Shown: piece by piece, positions 42,184 to 53,631 of the stretch | How the letters are laid out: every line of letters begins with the position of its first letter | Numbering within the stretch: the stretch's first letter is position 1 | Assembly: GCF_013449685.1 (NCBI RefSeq) | Contig: NZ_JACDSF010000028.1 | Span: forward strand, 120,827-184,826 | Reading direction: 5' to 3' | DNA from: Pectobacterium brasiliense | GTDB lineage: Bacteria > Pseudomonadota > Gammaproteobacteria > Enterobacterales > Enterobacteriaceae | DNA length: 64,000 bases | The notes under the pieces: model-generated | What the model saw: only the letters and a program-made list of their open reading frames with translations | The model's database searches: none | What the model was told of the DNA's origin: nothing | Program-made: the position numbers and the translations under genes

Positions 42184-44031
42184 CTAGATAGACAGCTTGT
42201 TGATACGTTTACCGCCGTAAAGCAGGTTAACGATGGCACGAGTACCGACGATCGCCGTAAACATTGAGGTCGCAATCCCAATCGCAGTCGTGATAGCAAA
42301 CCCTTTGATAGAACCGGTACCCACCGCATACAGGATGATGACTTTAATCAACGTCGTGACGTTCGCATCAACAATCGAACTGAATGCACCTTTGTAGCCC
42401 TCATGAATGGCCTGTTGCACGGAGCGGCCATTACTGAGTTCTTCTTTGATACGTTCGTTAATGAGTACGTTAGCATCGACAGCCACCGCCAGCGTAAGCA
42501 CGATACCCGCGATACCCGGCATGGTCAGCGTCGCCCCTGGCAGCAGCGACATCACGCCGACAATCAACACCAAGTTAGCAACCAGTGCACTGGTCGCGAT
42601 GACACCAAACTTCTTGTAAAAGAAGACCATAAAGAGGATCGATGCGATCAAGCCCCACAAACAGGCTTCCAGCCCCTGAGTGATGTTTTGCATCCCCAGC
42701 GTTGGCCCAATGGTACGTTCTTCAACGATCTGGATCGGTGCAATCAGCGCACCCGCACGCAGCAGCAGAGAAAGCTGACGCGCTTCGTTCGGGTTATCAA
42801 TGCCGGTAATACGGAAGCTGTTACCCAGTCGCGACTGAATCGTCGCTACGTTGATCACTTCTTCGTGTTTTTCCAATATCGAACGGCCAGTTGCATCTTT
42901 CTTGCCGCTGTCTTTGTATTCCACAAAGAGCGTCGCCATCAGCTTACCGATACTGTCTTTGGTGAAGTTGGACATGGTGTTACCACCCGCGCTGTCCAGA
43001 GAAATATTCACCTGAGGCTGGTTGTATTCATCCGTACTCGATGTCGAATCGGTAATATGGTCGCCTGTCAGAATCACACGCTTGAACAACACCACTGGTG
43101 AGCCATCACGCATGTTCTTCACTTCAGAGTCGCCCGGCACACGGCCGTTCGCCGCTGCGGTTGCATCAGCATTACTGTTGACCAGACGGAATTCCAGCGT
43201 AGCGGTTGCACCAAGAATTTCTTTCGCGCGCGCCGTGTCCTGAATACCCGGCAACTCAACGACGATGCGATCGGCACCCTGACGCTGTACCAGAGGCTCA
43301 GCAACACCCAGTTGGTTCACACGGTTACGCAGGATATTGATGTTCTGCTGTACGGCGTATTCACGTGCTTCACGCAGACGTTCATCAGACATCACTGCGC
43401 GTAGCAGGTTGCTGCCGCTGCTGCTGAGAACCAGATTACGGTGACGAGTAGTCAGATAGTTGATGCCCTCATCACGCGTTTGAGCATCACGGAAACGAAT
43501 TTCGACACCGTAATTATCAATTTTACGCACAGAGGCATAAGGAATGTTCTTCTCACGCAGATCGCTGCGCAAAGAGTCCATGGTTTGTTCTTGTAGTTTA
43601 CCCAGCGCCGTATCCATATCCACTTCCATCAGGAAGTGAACGCCACCGCGCAGGTCAAGCCCCAATTTCATCGGTTCAGCGCCCAACAACCGCAGCCAGG
43701 TTGGCGTAGCAGGTGCAAGGTTAAGTGCAACGACGAACTTTTCGCCCAGCTCATTAACGAGCGCTTCACGCGCACGGAGCTGAACATCAGGGTTAGAGAA
43801 GCGAGCCAGAATTGCACCGTTTTCCAATGCAATCGACTTACTGGTAATATTCTGTTCTTTTAAAACATTCTGGACTTGGATCAGCGTCGTTTCGCTGGCG
43901 GCGGTTCCCCGCGCGCCAGTAACTTGTACCGCCGGATCCTCACCATATAGGTTAGGAAGTGCGTAGAGCAGGCCGACAAACAACACCACGACCAGCATCA
44001 GGTACTTCCACAAAGGATAACGATTTAACAC
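42184..44031 (-). CDS. secD: Protein translocase subunit SecD
   Basis: 615 residues, as in E. coli. Six helices with a large periplasmic P1 domain between helices 1 and 2 (about 30-450), containing [17 protein letters not shown]; the membrane core has [21 protein letters not shown], holding the essential Asp. 27 bp downstream of yajC. Confidence 0.99.
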   Translation of the reverse strand: MLNRYPLWKYLMLVVVLFVGLLYALPNLYGEDPAVQVTGARGTAASETTLIQVQNVLKEQNITSKSIALENGAILARFSNPDVQLRAREALVNELGEKFVVALNLAPATPTWLRLLGAEPMKLGLDLRGGVHFLMEVDMDTALGKLQEQTMDSLRSDLREKNIPYASVRKIDNYGVEIRFRDAQTRDEGINYLTTRHRNLVLSSSGSNLLRAVMSDERLREAREYAVQQNINILRNRVNQLGVAEPLVQRQGADRIVVELPGIQDTARAKEILGATATLEFRLVNSNADATAAANGRVPGDSEVKNMRDGSPVVLFKRVILTGDHITDSTSSTDEYNQPQVNISLDSAGGNTMSNFTKDSIGKLMATLFVEYKDSGKKDATGRSILEKHEEVINVATIQSRLGNSFRITGIDNPNEARQLSLLLRAGALIAPIQIVEERTIGPTLGMQNITQGLEACLWGLIASILFMVFFYKKFGVIATSALVANLVLIVGVMSLLPGATLTMPGIAGIVLTLAVAVDANVLINERIKEELSNGRSVQQAIHEGYKGAFSSIVDANVTTLIKVIILYAVGTGSIKGFAITTAIGIATSMFTAIVGTRAIVNLLYGGKRINKLSI

Positions 44032-44058
44032 GGCAGTTCCCTTCGGGAAAATCGGAAA

Positions 44059-44391
44059 TTACAGGGCCTTAATCGTGCCCTTCGGCAGCACGGCAGCCAC
44101 GAAATCACGTTTGATAACCACTTCATTGGTCTCGTTCAACGCAATCGCAATATAGCCAGTTTCGGACACTTTGGTTACGCGACCAACCAGACCACCGGTC
44201 GTTAAGACTTCATCGCCCTTGCCGATAGAATCCATTAACTTTTTGTGTTCCTTGGCACGTTTTTGCTGAGGGCGCAGGATCATAAAGTAGAAAATCAGAC
44301 CAAAAACGGCCAGCATAATAACCAGAGAGTACGGGCTTCCCTGAGCCGGAGCGCCAGTTGCAGCGACAGCATCGGAGATGAAAAGACTCAT
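44059..44391 (-). CDS. yajC: YajC, SecDF-associated membrane protein
   Basis: 110 residues, one membrane helix (about 20-42, SLVIMLAVFGLIFYFMILRP) followed by a basic QQKRAKEHKK stretch and a small cytoplasmic domain (GDEVLTTGGLVG). It is the accessory component of SecDFYajC and also binds AcrB in E. coli. Between tgt and secD as usual. Confidence 0.97.
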   Translation of the reverse strand: MSLFISDAVAATGAPAQGSPYSLVIMLAVFGLIFYFMILRPQQKRAKEHKKLMDSIGKGDEVLTTGGLVGRVTKVSETGYIAIALNETNEVVIKRDFVAAVLPKGTIKAL

Positions 44392-44410
44392 TTAAATATC
44401 CTCTTTTTTG

Positions 44411-44504
44411 TCAAAAGATAAGCTATCAAAAAGATAAGTTATCAACCTTATAATCGTAAAAACGCTTCACAACAAAATACAATTCATAACAAGATACAAT
44501 GCAT
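44411..44504 (-). repeat. Two separate short tandem duplications, tgt-yajC spacer
   Basis: 44411-44441 holds TCAAAAGATAAGCTA then TCAAAAAGATAAGTTA. Thirty bp on, 44471-44487 and 44488-44504 are 17-bp direct repeats (AACAAAATACAATTCAT and AACAAGATACAATGCAT, two differences). Both are unrelated to one another in sequence and lie in a 126-bp spacer inside the operon. Confidence 0.85.
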
Positions 44505-44517
44505 AAAAAACGGACTA

Positions 44518-45663
<1,146 letters not shown>

Positions 45664-45759
45664 TTAGCCTCCTGCATCAGAAAAACAGTCTGATGGTAAT
45701 GATGTATTAACGCCTGACAGAGCGTGGTCTGTGGCGTTCCTATTATGTGGAAAGTGGGT

Positions 45760-46827
45760 TTAGCCCACGTTTTCCTGTTCGGCCATCGGATTGTGCGTAA
45801 TAAACATCGCATCACCGTAGCTGAAAAAACGATATTGCTCTGCCACCGCCTGGCGGTAGGCAGACATCGTGTTCTGGTAACCAGCAAAGGCCGACACCAG
45901 CATGATTAACGTCGATTCGGGTAAATGGAAATTGGTCACCAGCGCATCGATAATGCGGTAGTGATAGCCCGGATAGATGAAAATTTTGGTATCGCCGAAG
46001 AACGGTTCGATCGCAGCGTTCTGGCTGGCCTGCGCGGCACTTTCCAGTGAACGTACTGAGGTAGTACCAACGGCGATCACACGATTTCCCCGCGCTTTAC
46101 ACGCCAGAACAGCATCAACGACGTCCTGCGGCACTTCGGCATATTCGGCGTGCATGATGTGATCTTCAATCGTATCGACGCGCACAGGCTGGAAAGTCCC
46201 CGCCCCAACGTGCAGCGTAACGAACGCCATGTCGATGCCTTTCTCGCGCAGCGCGGCCAACATCGGCTCATCAAAATGCAAGCCCGCCGTCGGTGCCGCT
46301 ACGGCGCCTGGACGTTGGCTATACACCGTCTGATAAAGCTCACGGTCGGCATCCTCATCCGGCCTGTCGATATACGGTGGTAACGGCATGTGGCCGATAT
46401 CATTCAGGATCGACAGAACATCACGATCATCATCGAAATGCAGCTCAAATAGCGCATCGTGGCGAGCGGTCATCGTGGCCTTGACACTTTCGTCATCGCC
46501 CAGCAGCAGCTCCGTACCCGGTTTTGGCGCTTTTGACGCCCGAACGTGCGCGAGTACCCGATGGTCATCCAGCACACGCTCGACCAGTACTTCCAGTTTG
46601 CCGCCGCTGGCTTTACGGCCAAACAGACGAGCAGGAATCACGCGCGTATTGTTGAACACCAGCAGATCGCCGGGATTCAGTTTATCCAGCAAATCGGTAA
46701 ACACGCCGTGCGTCAGATTTCCCGTCGGCCCGTCCAGCGATAGCAGGCGGCACCCACTGCGTTCTGCTTGTGGATAATGGGCAATCAATGATTCAGGAAG
46801 TTCAAACGAAAAATCGGTAACACGCAT
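45760..46827 (-). CDS. queA: S-adenosylmethionine:tRNA ribosyltransferase-isomerase QueA
   Basis: Transfers the ribosyl moiety of SAM to preQ1 in tRNA to give epoxyqueuosine. 355 residues. Conserved motifs: [20 protein letters not shown] at the N-terminus, [30 protein letters not shown] and [13 protein letters not shown]. First gene of the queA-tgt-yajC-secDF operon, divergent from acpH. Confidence 0.99.
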   Translation of the reverse strand: MRVTDFSFELPESLIAHYPQAERSGCRLLSLDGPTGNLTHGVFTDLLDKLNPGDLLVFNNTRVIPARLFGRKASGGKLEVLVERVLDDHRVLAHVRASKAPKPGTELLLGDDESVKATMTARHDALFELHFDDDRDVLSILNDIGHMPLPPYIDRPDEDADRELYQTVYSQRPGAVAAPTAGLHFDEPMLAALREKGIDMAFVTLHVGAGTFQPVRVDTIEDHIMHAEYAEVPQDVVDAVLACKARGNRVIAVGTTSVRSLESAAQASQNAAIEPFFGDTKIFIYPGYHYRIIDALVTNFHLPESTLIMLVSAFAGYQNTMSAYRQAVAEQYRFFSYGDAMFITHNPMAEQENVG

Positions 46828-46946
46828 GGCAATTCACTTAGCTGTAATACATTAAAAATGGGCGGCCTAGTCTAGAGCCGCAAGCGCATGGCTGCAAGAA
46901 ATAAGCACCTGAGTCGTGGAATGCATGATATCCAATAGAAAAGGTA

Positions 46947-46952
46947 TATACT
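46947..46952 (+). promoter_or_regulatory. -10 box of acpH, suggesting a leaderless start
   Basis: TATACT ends 6 bp before the acpH ATG, so transcription would begin at or next to the start codon. There is no matching ribosome-binding site at the normal distance (AAAAGG lies ~14 nt upstream). The -35 is poor (CATGAT at 17-bp spacing). Confidence 0.4.
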
Positions 46953-46958
46953 GTCACG

Positions 46959-47540
46959 ATGAATTTTCTTGCCCACCTCCACCTGGCCACGCTGGCCGAC
47001 AGCTCCCTATTAGGTAATCTGATGGCGGATTTCGTGCGCGGCAACCCGCAGGACAGCTACGCTGACGAGATCGTCGCGGGTATTCGTCTGCATCGTCGTG
47101 TTGATTCGCTGACCGACAGCCTGCCGGAAGTCAAACAGGCACGTCAGTATTTCAGCGATGAATTCCGCCGCGTTTCGCCGATTACGTTGGATGTCCTGTG
47201 GGATCACTATCTTGCGCGTCACTGGCTACAGCTGGTGCCAGACACGCCCTTGCAAGCCTTTATCGACGAGGCGCAATCACAAATCGAGCCGCATCTGGCG
47301 CAAACGCCGGAACGCTTTCAGAACCTGAATCGCTATCTGTGGCCGGAACGCTGGATGACCCGTTACGCAGAGCTGCCGTTTATCGCCGATGTGCTACACA
47401 GAATGTCGGTACGCCGTCCGAAACTGGCGGCGCTGTCCGGCTCTTTTCAGGATATCGAGCAGCACTATCACCAATTTGAAACACTCTTCTGGCAGTTTTA
47501 TCCACGGATGATGCAATTAGCGAAAGCGCAGCAGCTGTAA
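46959..47540 (+). CDS. acpH: Acyl carrier protein phosphodiesterase
   Basis: Removes 4'-phosphopantetheine from holo-ACP. 193 residues, as in E. coli AcpH (formerly YajB). The N-terminus [34 protein letters not shown] and [11 protein letters not shown] carry the conserved His/Asp metal ligands of this HD-like family. Divergent from queA by 131 bp. In E. coli malZ lies beyond it; that gene is missing here. Confidence 0.95.
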   Translation: MNFLAHLHLATLADSSLLGNLMADFVRGNPQDSYADEIVAGIRLHRRVDSLTDSLPEVKQARQYFSDEFRRVSPITLDVLWDHYLARHWLQLVPDTPLQAFIDEAQSQIEPHLAQTPERFQNLNRYLWPERWMTRYAELPFIADVLHRMSVRRPKLAALSGSFQDIEQHYHQFETLFWQFYPRMMQLAKAQQL

Positions 47541-47632
47541 GATCGCGACTTTTCCGTTTTTCTACGCGGCGTATTGTCCTTTCCATCAAAAGGGTTAATC
47601 TAGCCCCTTGAAAGGAAATAGCGATGAGTTCA

Positions 47633-47698
47633 ATAGACAGAAACTATCTCATTGATTGGTCTCTTTGCCTGTATTCACTTAGGCAGAGTCCCTATACT
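47633..47698 (+). promoter_or_regulatory. Candidate OxyR site and -10 before the peroxiredoxin
   Basis: ATAG-N7-CTAT (47633-47647) is one complete OxyR half-operator; a weaker second half (ATTG...TGCC, 47655-47669) follows after 7 bp, the spacing expected for an OxyR tetramer. A -10 TATACT lies at 47693-47698 with no good -35, as in activator-dependent promoters. Confidence 0.5.
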
Positions 47699-47751
47699 AC
47701 TCGCTGTTTTTTATATCATCCGATCATTAACCGCTATCTACAGGAGTAATT

Positions 47752-48354
47752 ATGGTCCTGGTAACTCGTCAAGCCCCAGACTTCACCGCAGCTGCCGTTT
47801 TAGGCAGTGGCGAAATCGTCGAAAATTTCAACCTGAAGAAGCACATCAACGGTAAAGCTGCCGTGATCTTCTTCTGGCCGATGGACTTCACCTTCGTTTG
47901 TCCGTCAGAGCTGATTGCTTTCGATCACCGCTATGCCGAGTTCAAGAAACGCGGTGTAGAAGTGGTTGGCGTTTCCTTCGACTCCGAGTTTGTTCACAAC
48001 GCATGGCGTAAAACCCCTGTGGACAAAGGCGGCATCGGCGAAGTGCAATACGCGATGGTTGCTGACATCAAGCGCGAAATCCAGAAGGCCTACGGCATTG
48101 AGCACCCAGAAGCTGGTGTTGCACTGCGTGGTTCTTTCCTGATCGACAAAAACGGCGTAGTTCGTCACCAGGTGGTGAACGATCTGCCGCTGGGTCGTAA
48201 CATCGATGAAATGCTGCGTACCGTTGATGCCCTGCAATTCCACGAAGAGCACGGCGAAGTGTGCCCGGCGCAGTGGGAAAAAGGGAAATCCGGTATGGGC
48301 GCGTCACCAGACGGCGTAGCGAAATACCTGTCTGAGAACGCAGACAAGCTGTAA
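47752..48354 (+). CDS. 2-Cys peroxiredoxin (AhpC/TSA family)
   Basis: 200 residues. Peroxidatic Cys50 in FTFVCPSELIAF and resolving Cys171 in HGEVCPAQW, so a typical 2-Cys enzyme; GGIGEVQ and the C-terminal tail after Cys171 are the features of the hyperoxidation-sensitive group. It reduces hydrogen and alkyl peroxides using thioredoxin or AhpF; no ahpF neighbour is present, so thioredoxin is the likely donor. An AGGAG ribosome-binding site precedes the ATG and a strong terminator follows. It occupies the place of malZ relative to E. coli. Confidence 0.93.
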   Translation: MVLVTRQAPDFTAAAVLGSGEIVENFNLKKHINGKAAVIFFWPMDFTFVCPSELIAFDHRYAEFKKRGVEVVGVSFDSEFVHNAWRKTPVDKGGIGEVQYAMVADIKREIQKAYGIEHPEAGVALRGSFLIDKNGVVRHQVVNDLPLGRNIDEMLRTVDALQFHEEHGEVCPAQWEKGKSGMGASPDGVAKYLSENADKL

Positions 48355-48388
48355 TTCCTCATCCTGCCGACATGGCAATATGATGACC

Positions 48389-48417
48389 AAGCCAGTCGCG
48401 ATGCGACTGGCTTTTTC
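48389..48417 (+). terminator. Terminator of the peroxiredoxin gene
   Basis: AAGCCAGTCGC and GCGACTGGCTT form a perfect 11-bp stem around GAT, then TTTTCTTT, 35 bp past the stop. Confidence 0.9.
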
Positions 48418-48577
48418 TTTGCCCGCAAGTTATCCCTCTGTTCTTCCTCACCTCTCACCGCCTCTTCCCGACGATATCTTAAATAATACAAAAGGTTGAC
48501 TAGGGGCGCTAAATCCTTAGCCTTAAAGCCACATCGTGTTCATGCACGACAGATTCACTGGAATAAAAGGAGAACGC

Positions 48578-49852
48578 ATGCAACAAAATCTCGCGCTATG
48601 GCTGAGAGAAGCTGGAATACAACACGCTAGCCTCATTGCGTTACTGATTGTTCTCGGGCTGATATTGCTCATTTCTGCCGTCATCCACCTGATTTTTCAT
48701 CAGGTTGTGCTGAAAAGAATGGTACTGTGCTCACTCAATAAGCCGGGAAAAACCGAGGGACACGGGTGGAAGCAGGCGCTGACGCAACACAACTTGTTTA
48801 ACCGGCTGGCCTTCTTGCTACAAGGGGTGATCCTGAATATTCAGGTCTTTGTGTGGCTTCCCTCGCAGAGTGAAACCCGTGAAGCGCTCATCATCTGTTC
48901 CCAAGTGTGGATCATGGTTTTTGCGCTGCTGTCCTTGTTCTCGCTCCTCGATGTTCTGCTCAACGTTTCCGCCCGTACCAAAGTCGCCAGCCAGCTGCCG
49001 CTGCGCGGTATCTTCCAGAGCCTGAAACTAATTGCCACCATCGTTATCAGCATCATGGTGGTGTCACTGCTCATCGGGAAATCGCCGCTGATTCTGATCA
49101 GTGGGCTAGGCGCGATGGCCGCCGTCCTGATGTTGGTGTTCAAAGATCCGATTATGGGATTGGTCGCGGGCATCCAACTCTCCGCCAATGACATGTTAAC
49201 GCTGGGAGACTGGCTCGAAATGCCCAAATACGGCGCTGACGGAGCCGTTATCGATATCGGGCTGACAACGGTAAAAGTGAGAAACTGGGACAATACCGTC
49301 ACCACCATTCCCACCTACGCGTTAGTCTCCGATTCTTTTAAGAACTGGCGTTCGATGTCCGAATCTGGGGGCAGGCGCATCAAGCGTAGTATCAATATCG
49401 ATACCACCAGCGTGCATTTTATGACGGAAGACGAGCAGGCGCGATTGCTGCGCAGCAAGCTTCTGTCGCCTTATATTCAGAACAAGAAGAGTGAACTGGA
49501 GCAGCATAATGCCCAGTCCGACTCCGACCTGACATCACCGCTGAACGGCCGTCGTTTGACGAATTTAGGCACGTTCCGCGCCTACCTTCAGGTTTATCTG
49601 CGCACGCATCCGGGTATTCATAAAGGGATGACGCTGATGGTACGGCAGCTTGCGCCAACGTCAGAAGGGGTACCGCTGGAGATTTATGCGTTTACCAACA
49701 CGACCGCCTGGGTCGATTACGAAAGCATTCAGTCTGATATTTTCGACCATATCTTTGCGATCTTACCGGAGTTCGATCTCCGCATTCATCAAATACCAAC
49801 CGGCCACGATATGCGGATCATGGCGCAGCAAATGACGACGCCGAAAGCGTAA
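48578..49852 (+). CDS. ybdG: MscS-type mechanosensitive channel, YbdG family
   Basis: 424 residues starting MQQNLALWL; the SD AAGGAGAA sits before this ATG, while an upstream frame extension is rejected. Five hydrophobic helices are followed by the MscS pore helix ([28 protein letters not shown]) and the beta domain with [20 protein letters not shown]. The cytosolic part shows the YbdG signature [19 protein letters not shown]. coli YbdG (MscM-type activity, hyperosmotic response) is 415 residues. It lies beyond the peroxiredoxin terminator, so separate transcription is likely. Confidence 0.92.
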   Translation: MQQNLALWLREAGIQHASLIALLIVLGLILLISAVIHLIFHQVVLKRMVLCSLNKPGKTEGHGWKQALTQHNLFNRLAFLLQGVILNIQVFVWLPSQSETREALIICSQVWIMVFALLSLFSLLDVLLNVSARTKVASQLPLRGIFQSLKLIATIVISIMVVSLLIGKSPLILISGLGAMAAVLMLVFKDPIMGLVAGIQLSANDMLTLGDWLEMPKYGADGAVIDIGLTTVKVRNWDNTVTTIPTYALVSDSFKNWRSMSESGGRRIKRSINIDTTSVHFMTEDEQARLLRSKLLSPYIQNKKSELEQHNAQSDSDLTSPLNGRRLTNLGTFRAYLQVYLRTHPGIHKGMTLMVRQLAPTSEGVPLEIYAFTNTTAWVDYESIQSDIFDHIFAILPEFDLRIHQIPTGHDMRIMAQQMTTPKA

Positions 49853-49927
49853 TATCTCATGCAAAGGAACGAAAGCGGCTGACACCGAATGAAAACGGGA
49901 GTAATGGAATAGAAGAGTAAAGCGTTT

Positions 49928-50010
49928 GCGCCACGGACAAAAACGTCAGGAACGTTTTTGAACGTCGCTTGCGACGGCCCTGAAAGGGTGAATCTCAGGG
50001 ATGAGATTCA
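49928..50010 (+). repeat. Four-hairpin intergenic repeat, copy 1
   Basis: In order: AAAAACGT/ACGTTTTT (49939-49959), CGTCGC/GCGACG (49963-49976), CCCT/AGGG (49978-49988), TGAATCTCA/TGAGATTCA (49989-50010). Same order of four hairpins as at 53122-53182, with different stem bases. Lies between ybdG and the end of proY. Confidence 0.8.
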
Positions 50011-50126
50011 TATCTGCGCAAGCCGAGTGTACATGGACGTATTCACAGCGTCTTTACGATCTATCCGTTACTCCCGCTCTGCGGACTTTGTCAGCAACCT
50101 CGATTCTTCTAATAGCAAGCGACTAC

Positions 50127-51503
50127 TTAATTCTGTGCCGCTACCGCGTTCTGACGCTTCTTCTTCCAGACATAGCCCACTAAAAGCAGCAATATCCAGA
50201 TGATGCCGACATACAGTGACACGCGCGTGTCCGGGAAGTAGCCAATCAACCCGATGATAAAGAACAGGAAGACAATACCGAACACGGAGGTCACGATGCC
50301 GCCGCGCAGTGGGAACGCCAGCGCCTTCACTTCATCCGGGCTCAGACGACGGCGGAAAGCGATCTGAGAAAACAGAATCATGATCCATACCCACACCGTC
50401 GCAAAGGTGGCCAGTGAAGCAATCACCAGGAAAACTTTGCCGGGCATAATGTAATTCAGGTACACCGCCACCAGCAGCGCCATCATCATCACAACCACCG
50501 TGACCCACGGGATACCCTGTTTGGAAATACGGCTAAACACCTTCGGTGCATGCCCCTGCTCCGCCATCCCGTGCAACATACGGCCTACGCCGAAGACATC
50601 ACTGTTAATCGCCGACAGCGACGCGGTAATCACAACAAAATTCAGGATACCTGCCGCCGCCGTAATGCCCATATGCTGGAACGTCAGCACGAACGGGCTT
50701 CCGTTGGTGCCTACCTGATTCCATGGGTAAATTGACATAATGACGAACAGCGTACCAACATAGAACACCAGAATACGCCATGGCACAGAGTTAATCGCGC
50801 GAGGGATAGACTTCTGTGGGTCTTTGGCCTCACCGGCCGTAATCCCGATAATCTCCACGCCGCCATACGCAAACATCACTAGTTGCAGCGACAGAATCAT
50901 CCCCATCACGCCGTTACTGAAGAACCCGCCATTGCTCCAGAGGTTGTGGATACCCGTCGGTTCCCCCCCGTTGCCAATGCCCCAGATGATGATGCCGATC
51001 CCGGCTGCGATCATGATGATAATGGTGGCGACTTTGAAGAAAGAGAGCCAAAACTCCAGTTCACCAAAGGCTTTCACATTCATCAGGTTAATGGCACCGA
51101 TGATAAGCACCACACTCAGAACCCACACCCAATGCGGCACGGCAGGGAACCAGACGCCCATGTAGATACCAAACGCGGTCACATCGGCAATGGCGACAAT
51201 CAGCATCTCAAAGCAGTAGGTCCAGCCGGTGATATACCCCGCTAATGGCCCGAGATAGTCCTGCGCATAGCGGGAAAACGAGCTGGACTGCGGGTTGTGC
51301 ACCGACATTTCGCCCAGTGCGCGCATGATGATATACGCGACAACCCCGCCGATCAGATAAGCCAGTAACACACTGGGGCCAGCCATTTGGATCGCACTCG
51401 CGGAACCATAAAACAGACCGGTTCCGATCGCCGAGCCAAGGGCGATAAAGCGGATATGCCGCGTGCTTAACCCACGCTTGAGCTTGGAGGATGGTTGTTC
51501 CAT
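50127..51503 (-). CDS. proY: Amino acid permease, ProY family
   Basis: 458-residue APC-superfamily transporter with 12 helices (E. coli ProY 457). N-terminal [26 protein letters not shown] is the substrate-binding unwound helix 1; [11 protein letters not shown] follows. Proline or histidine uptake has been reported for relatives, but the substrate is not proven. Lies downstream of brnQ on the same strand, as in E. coli, but a terminator separates them. Confidence 0.9.
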   Translation of the reverse strand: MEQPSSKLKRGLSTRHIRFIALGSAIGTGLFYGSASAIQMAGPSVLLAYLIGGVVAYIIMRALGEMSVHNPQSSSFSRYAQDYLGPLAGYITGWTYCFEMLIVAIADVTAFGIYMGVWFPAVPHWVWVLSVVLIIGAINLMNVKAFGELEFWLSFFKVATIIIMIAAGIGIIIWGIGNGGEPTGIHNLWSNGGFFSNGVMGMILSLQLVMFAYGGVEIIGITAGEAKDPQKSIPRAINSVPWRILVFYVGTLFVIMSIYPWNQVGTNGSPFVLTFQHMGITAAAGILNFVVITASLSAINSDVFGVGRMLHGMAEQGHAPKVFSRISKQGIPWVTVVVMMMALLVAVYLNYIMPGKVFLVIASLATFATVWVWIMILFSQIAFRRRLSPDEVKALAFPLRGGIVTSVFGIVFLFFIIGLIGYFPDTRVSLYVGIIWILLLLVGYVWKKKRQNAVAAQN

Positions 51504-51540
51504 TGATAAGCAACCCTGTCTTATAGAAAGAAAAACATTA

Positions 51541-51573
51541 CAAAAAGAAAAACCACAGGCAAAGACCTGTGGT
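51541..51573 (-). terminator. Terminator of brnQ
   Basis: Minus strand ACCACAGG/CCTGTGGT around a 6-nt loop, followed by TTTTCTTTTT; 71 bp past the brnQ stop. Confidence 0.87.
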
Positions 51574-51644
51574 GCATAAACCCAACCTTGTGCTGGAGCA
51601 GTACGCTATCCCTACCGCCCCAGCGCTATCAGGCATTAACGATA

Positions 51645-52964
51645 TTATTGATGTACCGTCACTTCCTGACGGCCACACAGTCTGTCGTAAATTACCGCAA
51701 CCAGTAAAATCAGCAGTGACGGAGGCAGCCAGGCCAACCCTTGCTCGCTCAGCGGCAGATTGAGGCTCCACTCTGGCAACAGCGATTTGAAGGCCGACGA
51801 TTTTATACCATCAATCATGCCAAATAACAGACTGACTAACATGACGGGGGCCACAATACGTGAAGCGCTATTCCACCAACGCAGCGTAAAGCTCAATAAA
51901 ACCAGAATGATACACGGTGGATAAATCGCCGTCAGTACAGGAATGGAAAGTTGAATCAGATGGCTCAAGCCCAGATTAGACACCACCATCGAGAACATTC
52001 CCAACACAAATACCAGCGTGCGGTAAGACAACGGCAGGTATTGCGCAAAGAATTCAGCACAGGCACAGGTCAGCCCCACCGCAGTCACCAGACATGCGAT
52101 GAAGATTAACAACGCCAGGAAGCTGCTTCCCATGTTACCGAACGAATGTTGCACATAGGCGTGGAGAATTTCTGCGCCATTCTGCGCCTGCGGCACCAGT
52201 TCACCACTGACGGAACCGAGCTGGAACAGGCTCAAATAGACTAATGTCAGACCGATACCGGCAATTAATCCTGCCCACATGGTGTAACGCGTCAGCAGCA
52301 CGGAGCTGGTCACTCCACGCGAGCGCGCCGCATTGACGATCACGATACCGAATACCATCGCGCCCAGCGTATCCATCGTCAAATAGCCATTGACGAAACC
52401 ATTAGAGAATGGCAGTTGCTCATACGTTTCTGTCGCCGGGATAGGCGAACCGGCAGGCCACAGCACCGCCGCAATACCCAGCACCGCCAGCGCAATGATC
52501 TTCAGCGGCGCAAGCACATGGCCGACCGTATCCAGCAGTTTGCCCGGATACAGGGAAATCGCGATCACAATGGCAAAATAAATCAGGCTATAAATCAGCA
52601 GCGGAGAGGCTCCGTTGCCGACCAAAGGCGCAAGACCGACTTCAAACGACACGGTTGCCGTGCGCGGCGTGGCGAACAGTGGCCCAACGGCCAAATAGCA
52701 CACAGTCGCCAGAACAACACCGGCCTTTTTACCAATCGGCGAGCTGAGCGCATCGATACCACCGCCAACTCGGGCAAGCGCGATCACGGTCAACACCGGT
52801 AGACCAACCGCCGTTAGCAGAAAGCCGAGCGCTGCGGTCCAAACGTGCTCTCCCGCCTGTAATCCCACCATCGGCGGGAAAATAATATTTCCTGCCCCCA
52901 CGAACAAAGCAAAGGTCATAAAACCTAATGCCACGATATCTTTGGAAGTTAAACGATGACTCAT
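51645..52964 (-). CDS. brnQ: Branched-chain amino acid transport system II carrier protein
   Basis: Sodium- or proton-coupled LIV-II carrier for leucine, isoleucine and valine. 439 residues (E. coli 439), 12 helices. Signature [21 protein letters not shown] in helix 1 and [15 protein letters not shown] in helix 3 region. In E. coli it follows phoR directly; here a methyltransferase-like gene and a PstS-like gene lie between. Confidence 0.97.
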   Translation of the reverse strand: MSHRLTSKDIVALGFMTFALFVGAGNIIFPPMVGLQAGEHVWTAALGFLLTAVGLPVLTVIALARVGGGIDALSSPIGKKAGVVLATVCYLAVGPLFATPRTATVSFEVGLAPLVGNGASPLLIYSLIYFAIVIAISLYPGKLLDTVGHVLAPLKIIALAVLGIAAVLWPAGSPIPATETYEQLPFSNGFVNGYLTMDTLGAMVFGIVIVNAARSRGVTSSVLLTRYTMWAGLIAGIGLTLVYLSLFQLGSVSGELVPQAQNGAEILHAYVQHSFGNMGSSFLALLIFIACLVTAVGLTCACAEFFAQYLPLSYRTLVFVLGMFSMVVSNLGLSHLIQLSIPVLTAIYPPCIILVLLSFTLRWWNSASRIVAPVMLVSLLFGMIDGIKSSAFKSLLPEWSLNLPLSEQGLAWLPPSLLILLVAVIYDRLCGRQEVTVHQ

Positions 52965-53563
52965 AGTTATGTCGTGTTGCCTGTATCAAATCGATAAAAG
53001 AAAACCGTGTCGTTTATCGCCGCCAGAAGCCATTCACAAAGGGTTAGCTCGAAGCTGACGCCAACACTCTGGAAACGCGAAAGATGGCGGTCATATACTC
53101 TAAATAATTCGAGTTTCAGGACAAAACGTTAACGTTTTGAACAGCGCTTGCGCTGACCCCAAAGGGGTGAGGCCACAAGGCCGAATAACGCGGCAAGCGA
53201 AGCAATCCCGATGAGCTTACTCAGGTAAGTGATTCGGGTGGCTGAACGCGGCCAACGCACATGCAACTTGAAGTATGACGAGTACAGAGGAGTTATTTTT
53301 TGCACAGCCATATTGGGTGCTAAGTAAAACGTTTATAGCGTAAAAAGACAAGCAGAGATCCAAAAACCAGAGTATATAGCCTAGTTATGCCAAAAAATAA
53401 GAATATAAATTTGTTTATCCTGATTTGCATAACACATGATTTGCGCATTTATCGATATTTCATTGCAATAAAACTGACAAAAAATGGCATAAAATGCATT
53501 GTTCGATCATAAAAAAACATATTTCACAAAAACGCCGTGAGTGGAAAGCCGGATAACGGCCAG
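52965..53563. other. Repeat-bearing spacer upstream of brnQ
   Basis: A 667-bp gap between brnQ and the MetE-like gene. About 53091-53285 is an ERIC with an insert. From 53330 to 53520 the sequence is very AT-rich (promoter-like DNA) with no convincing ORF. The distal end holds the terminator of the MetE-like gene. Confidence 0.6.
53091..53284 (+). repeat. ERIC element carrying a ~70-bp hairpin insert
   Basis: Left arm CTAAATAATTCGAGTTTCAG, then an insert (53121-53190) of four hairpins: an 18-bp palindrome at 53122-53139, CAGCGC/GCGCTG, ACCCC/GGGGT and GGCC/GGCC. ERIC sequence resumes with the central dyad CAATCCCGATGAGCTTAC/GTAAGTGATTCGGGTG and the right arm GCCAACGCACATGCAACTTG, ending at AGTATGACGAGTA. 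Confidence 0.88.
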
Positions 53564-53591
53564 AAAAAAGGCCGGATCGCATGATCCAGCC
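53564..53591 (-). terminator. Terminator of the MetE-like gene
   Basis: Minus strand GGCTGGATC pairs with GATCCGGCC (one mismatch) around ATGC and is followed by TTTTTT; 41 bp past the stop. Confidence 0.85.
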
Positions 53592-53631
53592 TCTGTATAC
53601 CTGTTGCAGAGATAGCGCTACCTCATCGGTA

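Noticed and set aside
42403-43101. 232-codon ORF opposite secD
   Set aside because: Shadow ORF, His/Arg-rich, no motif.
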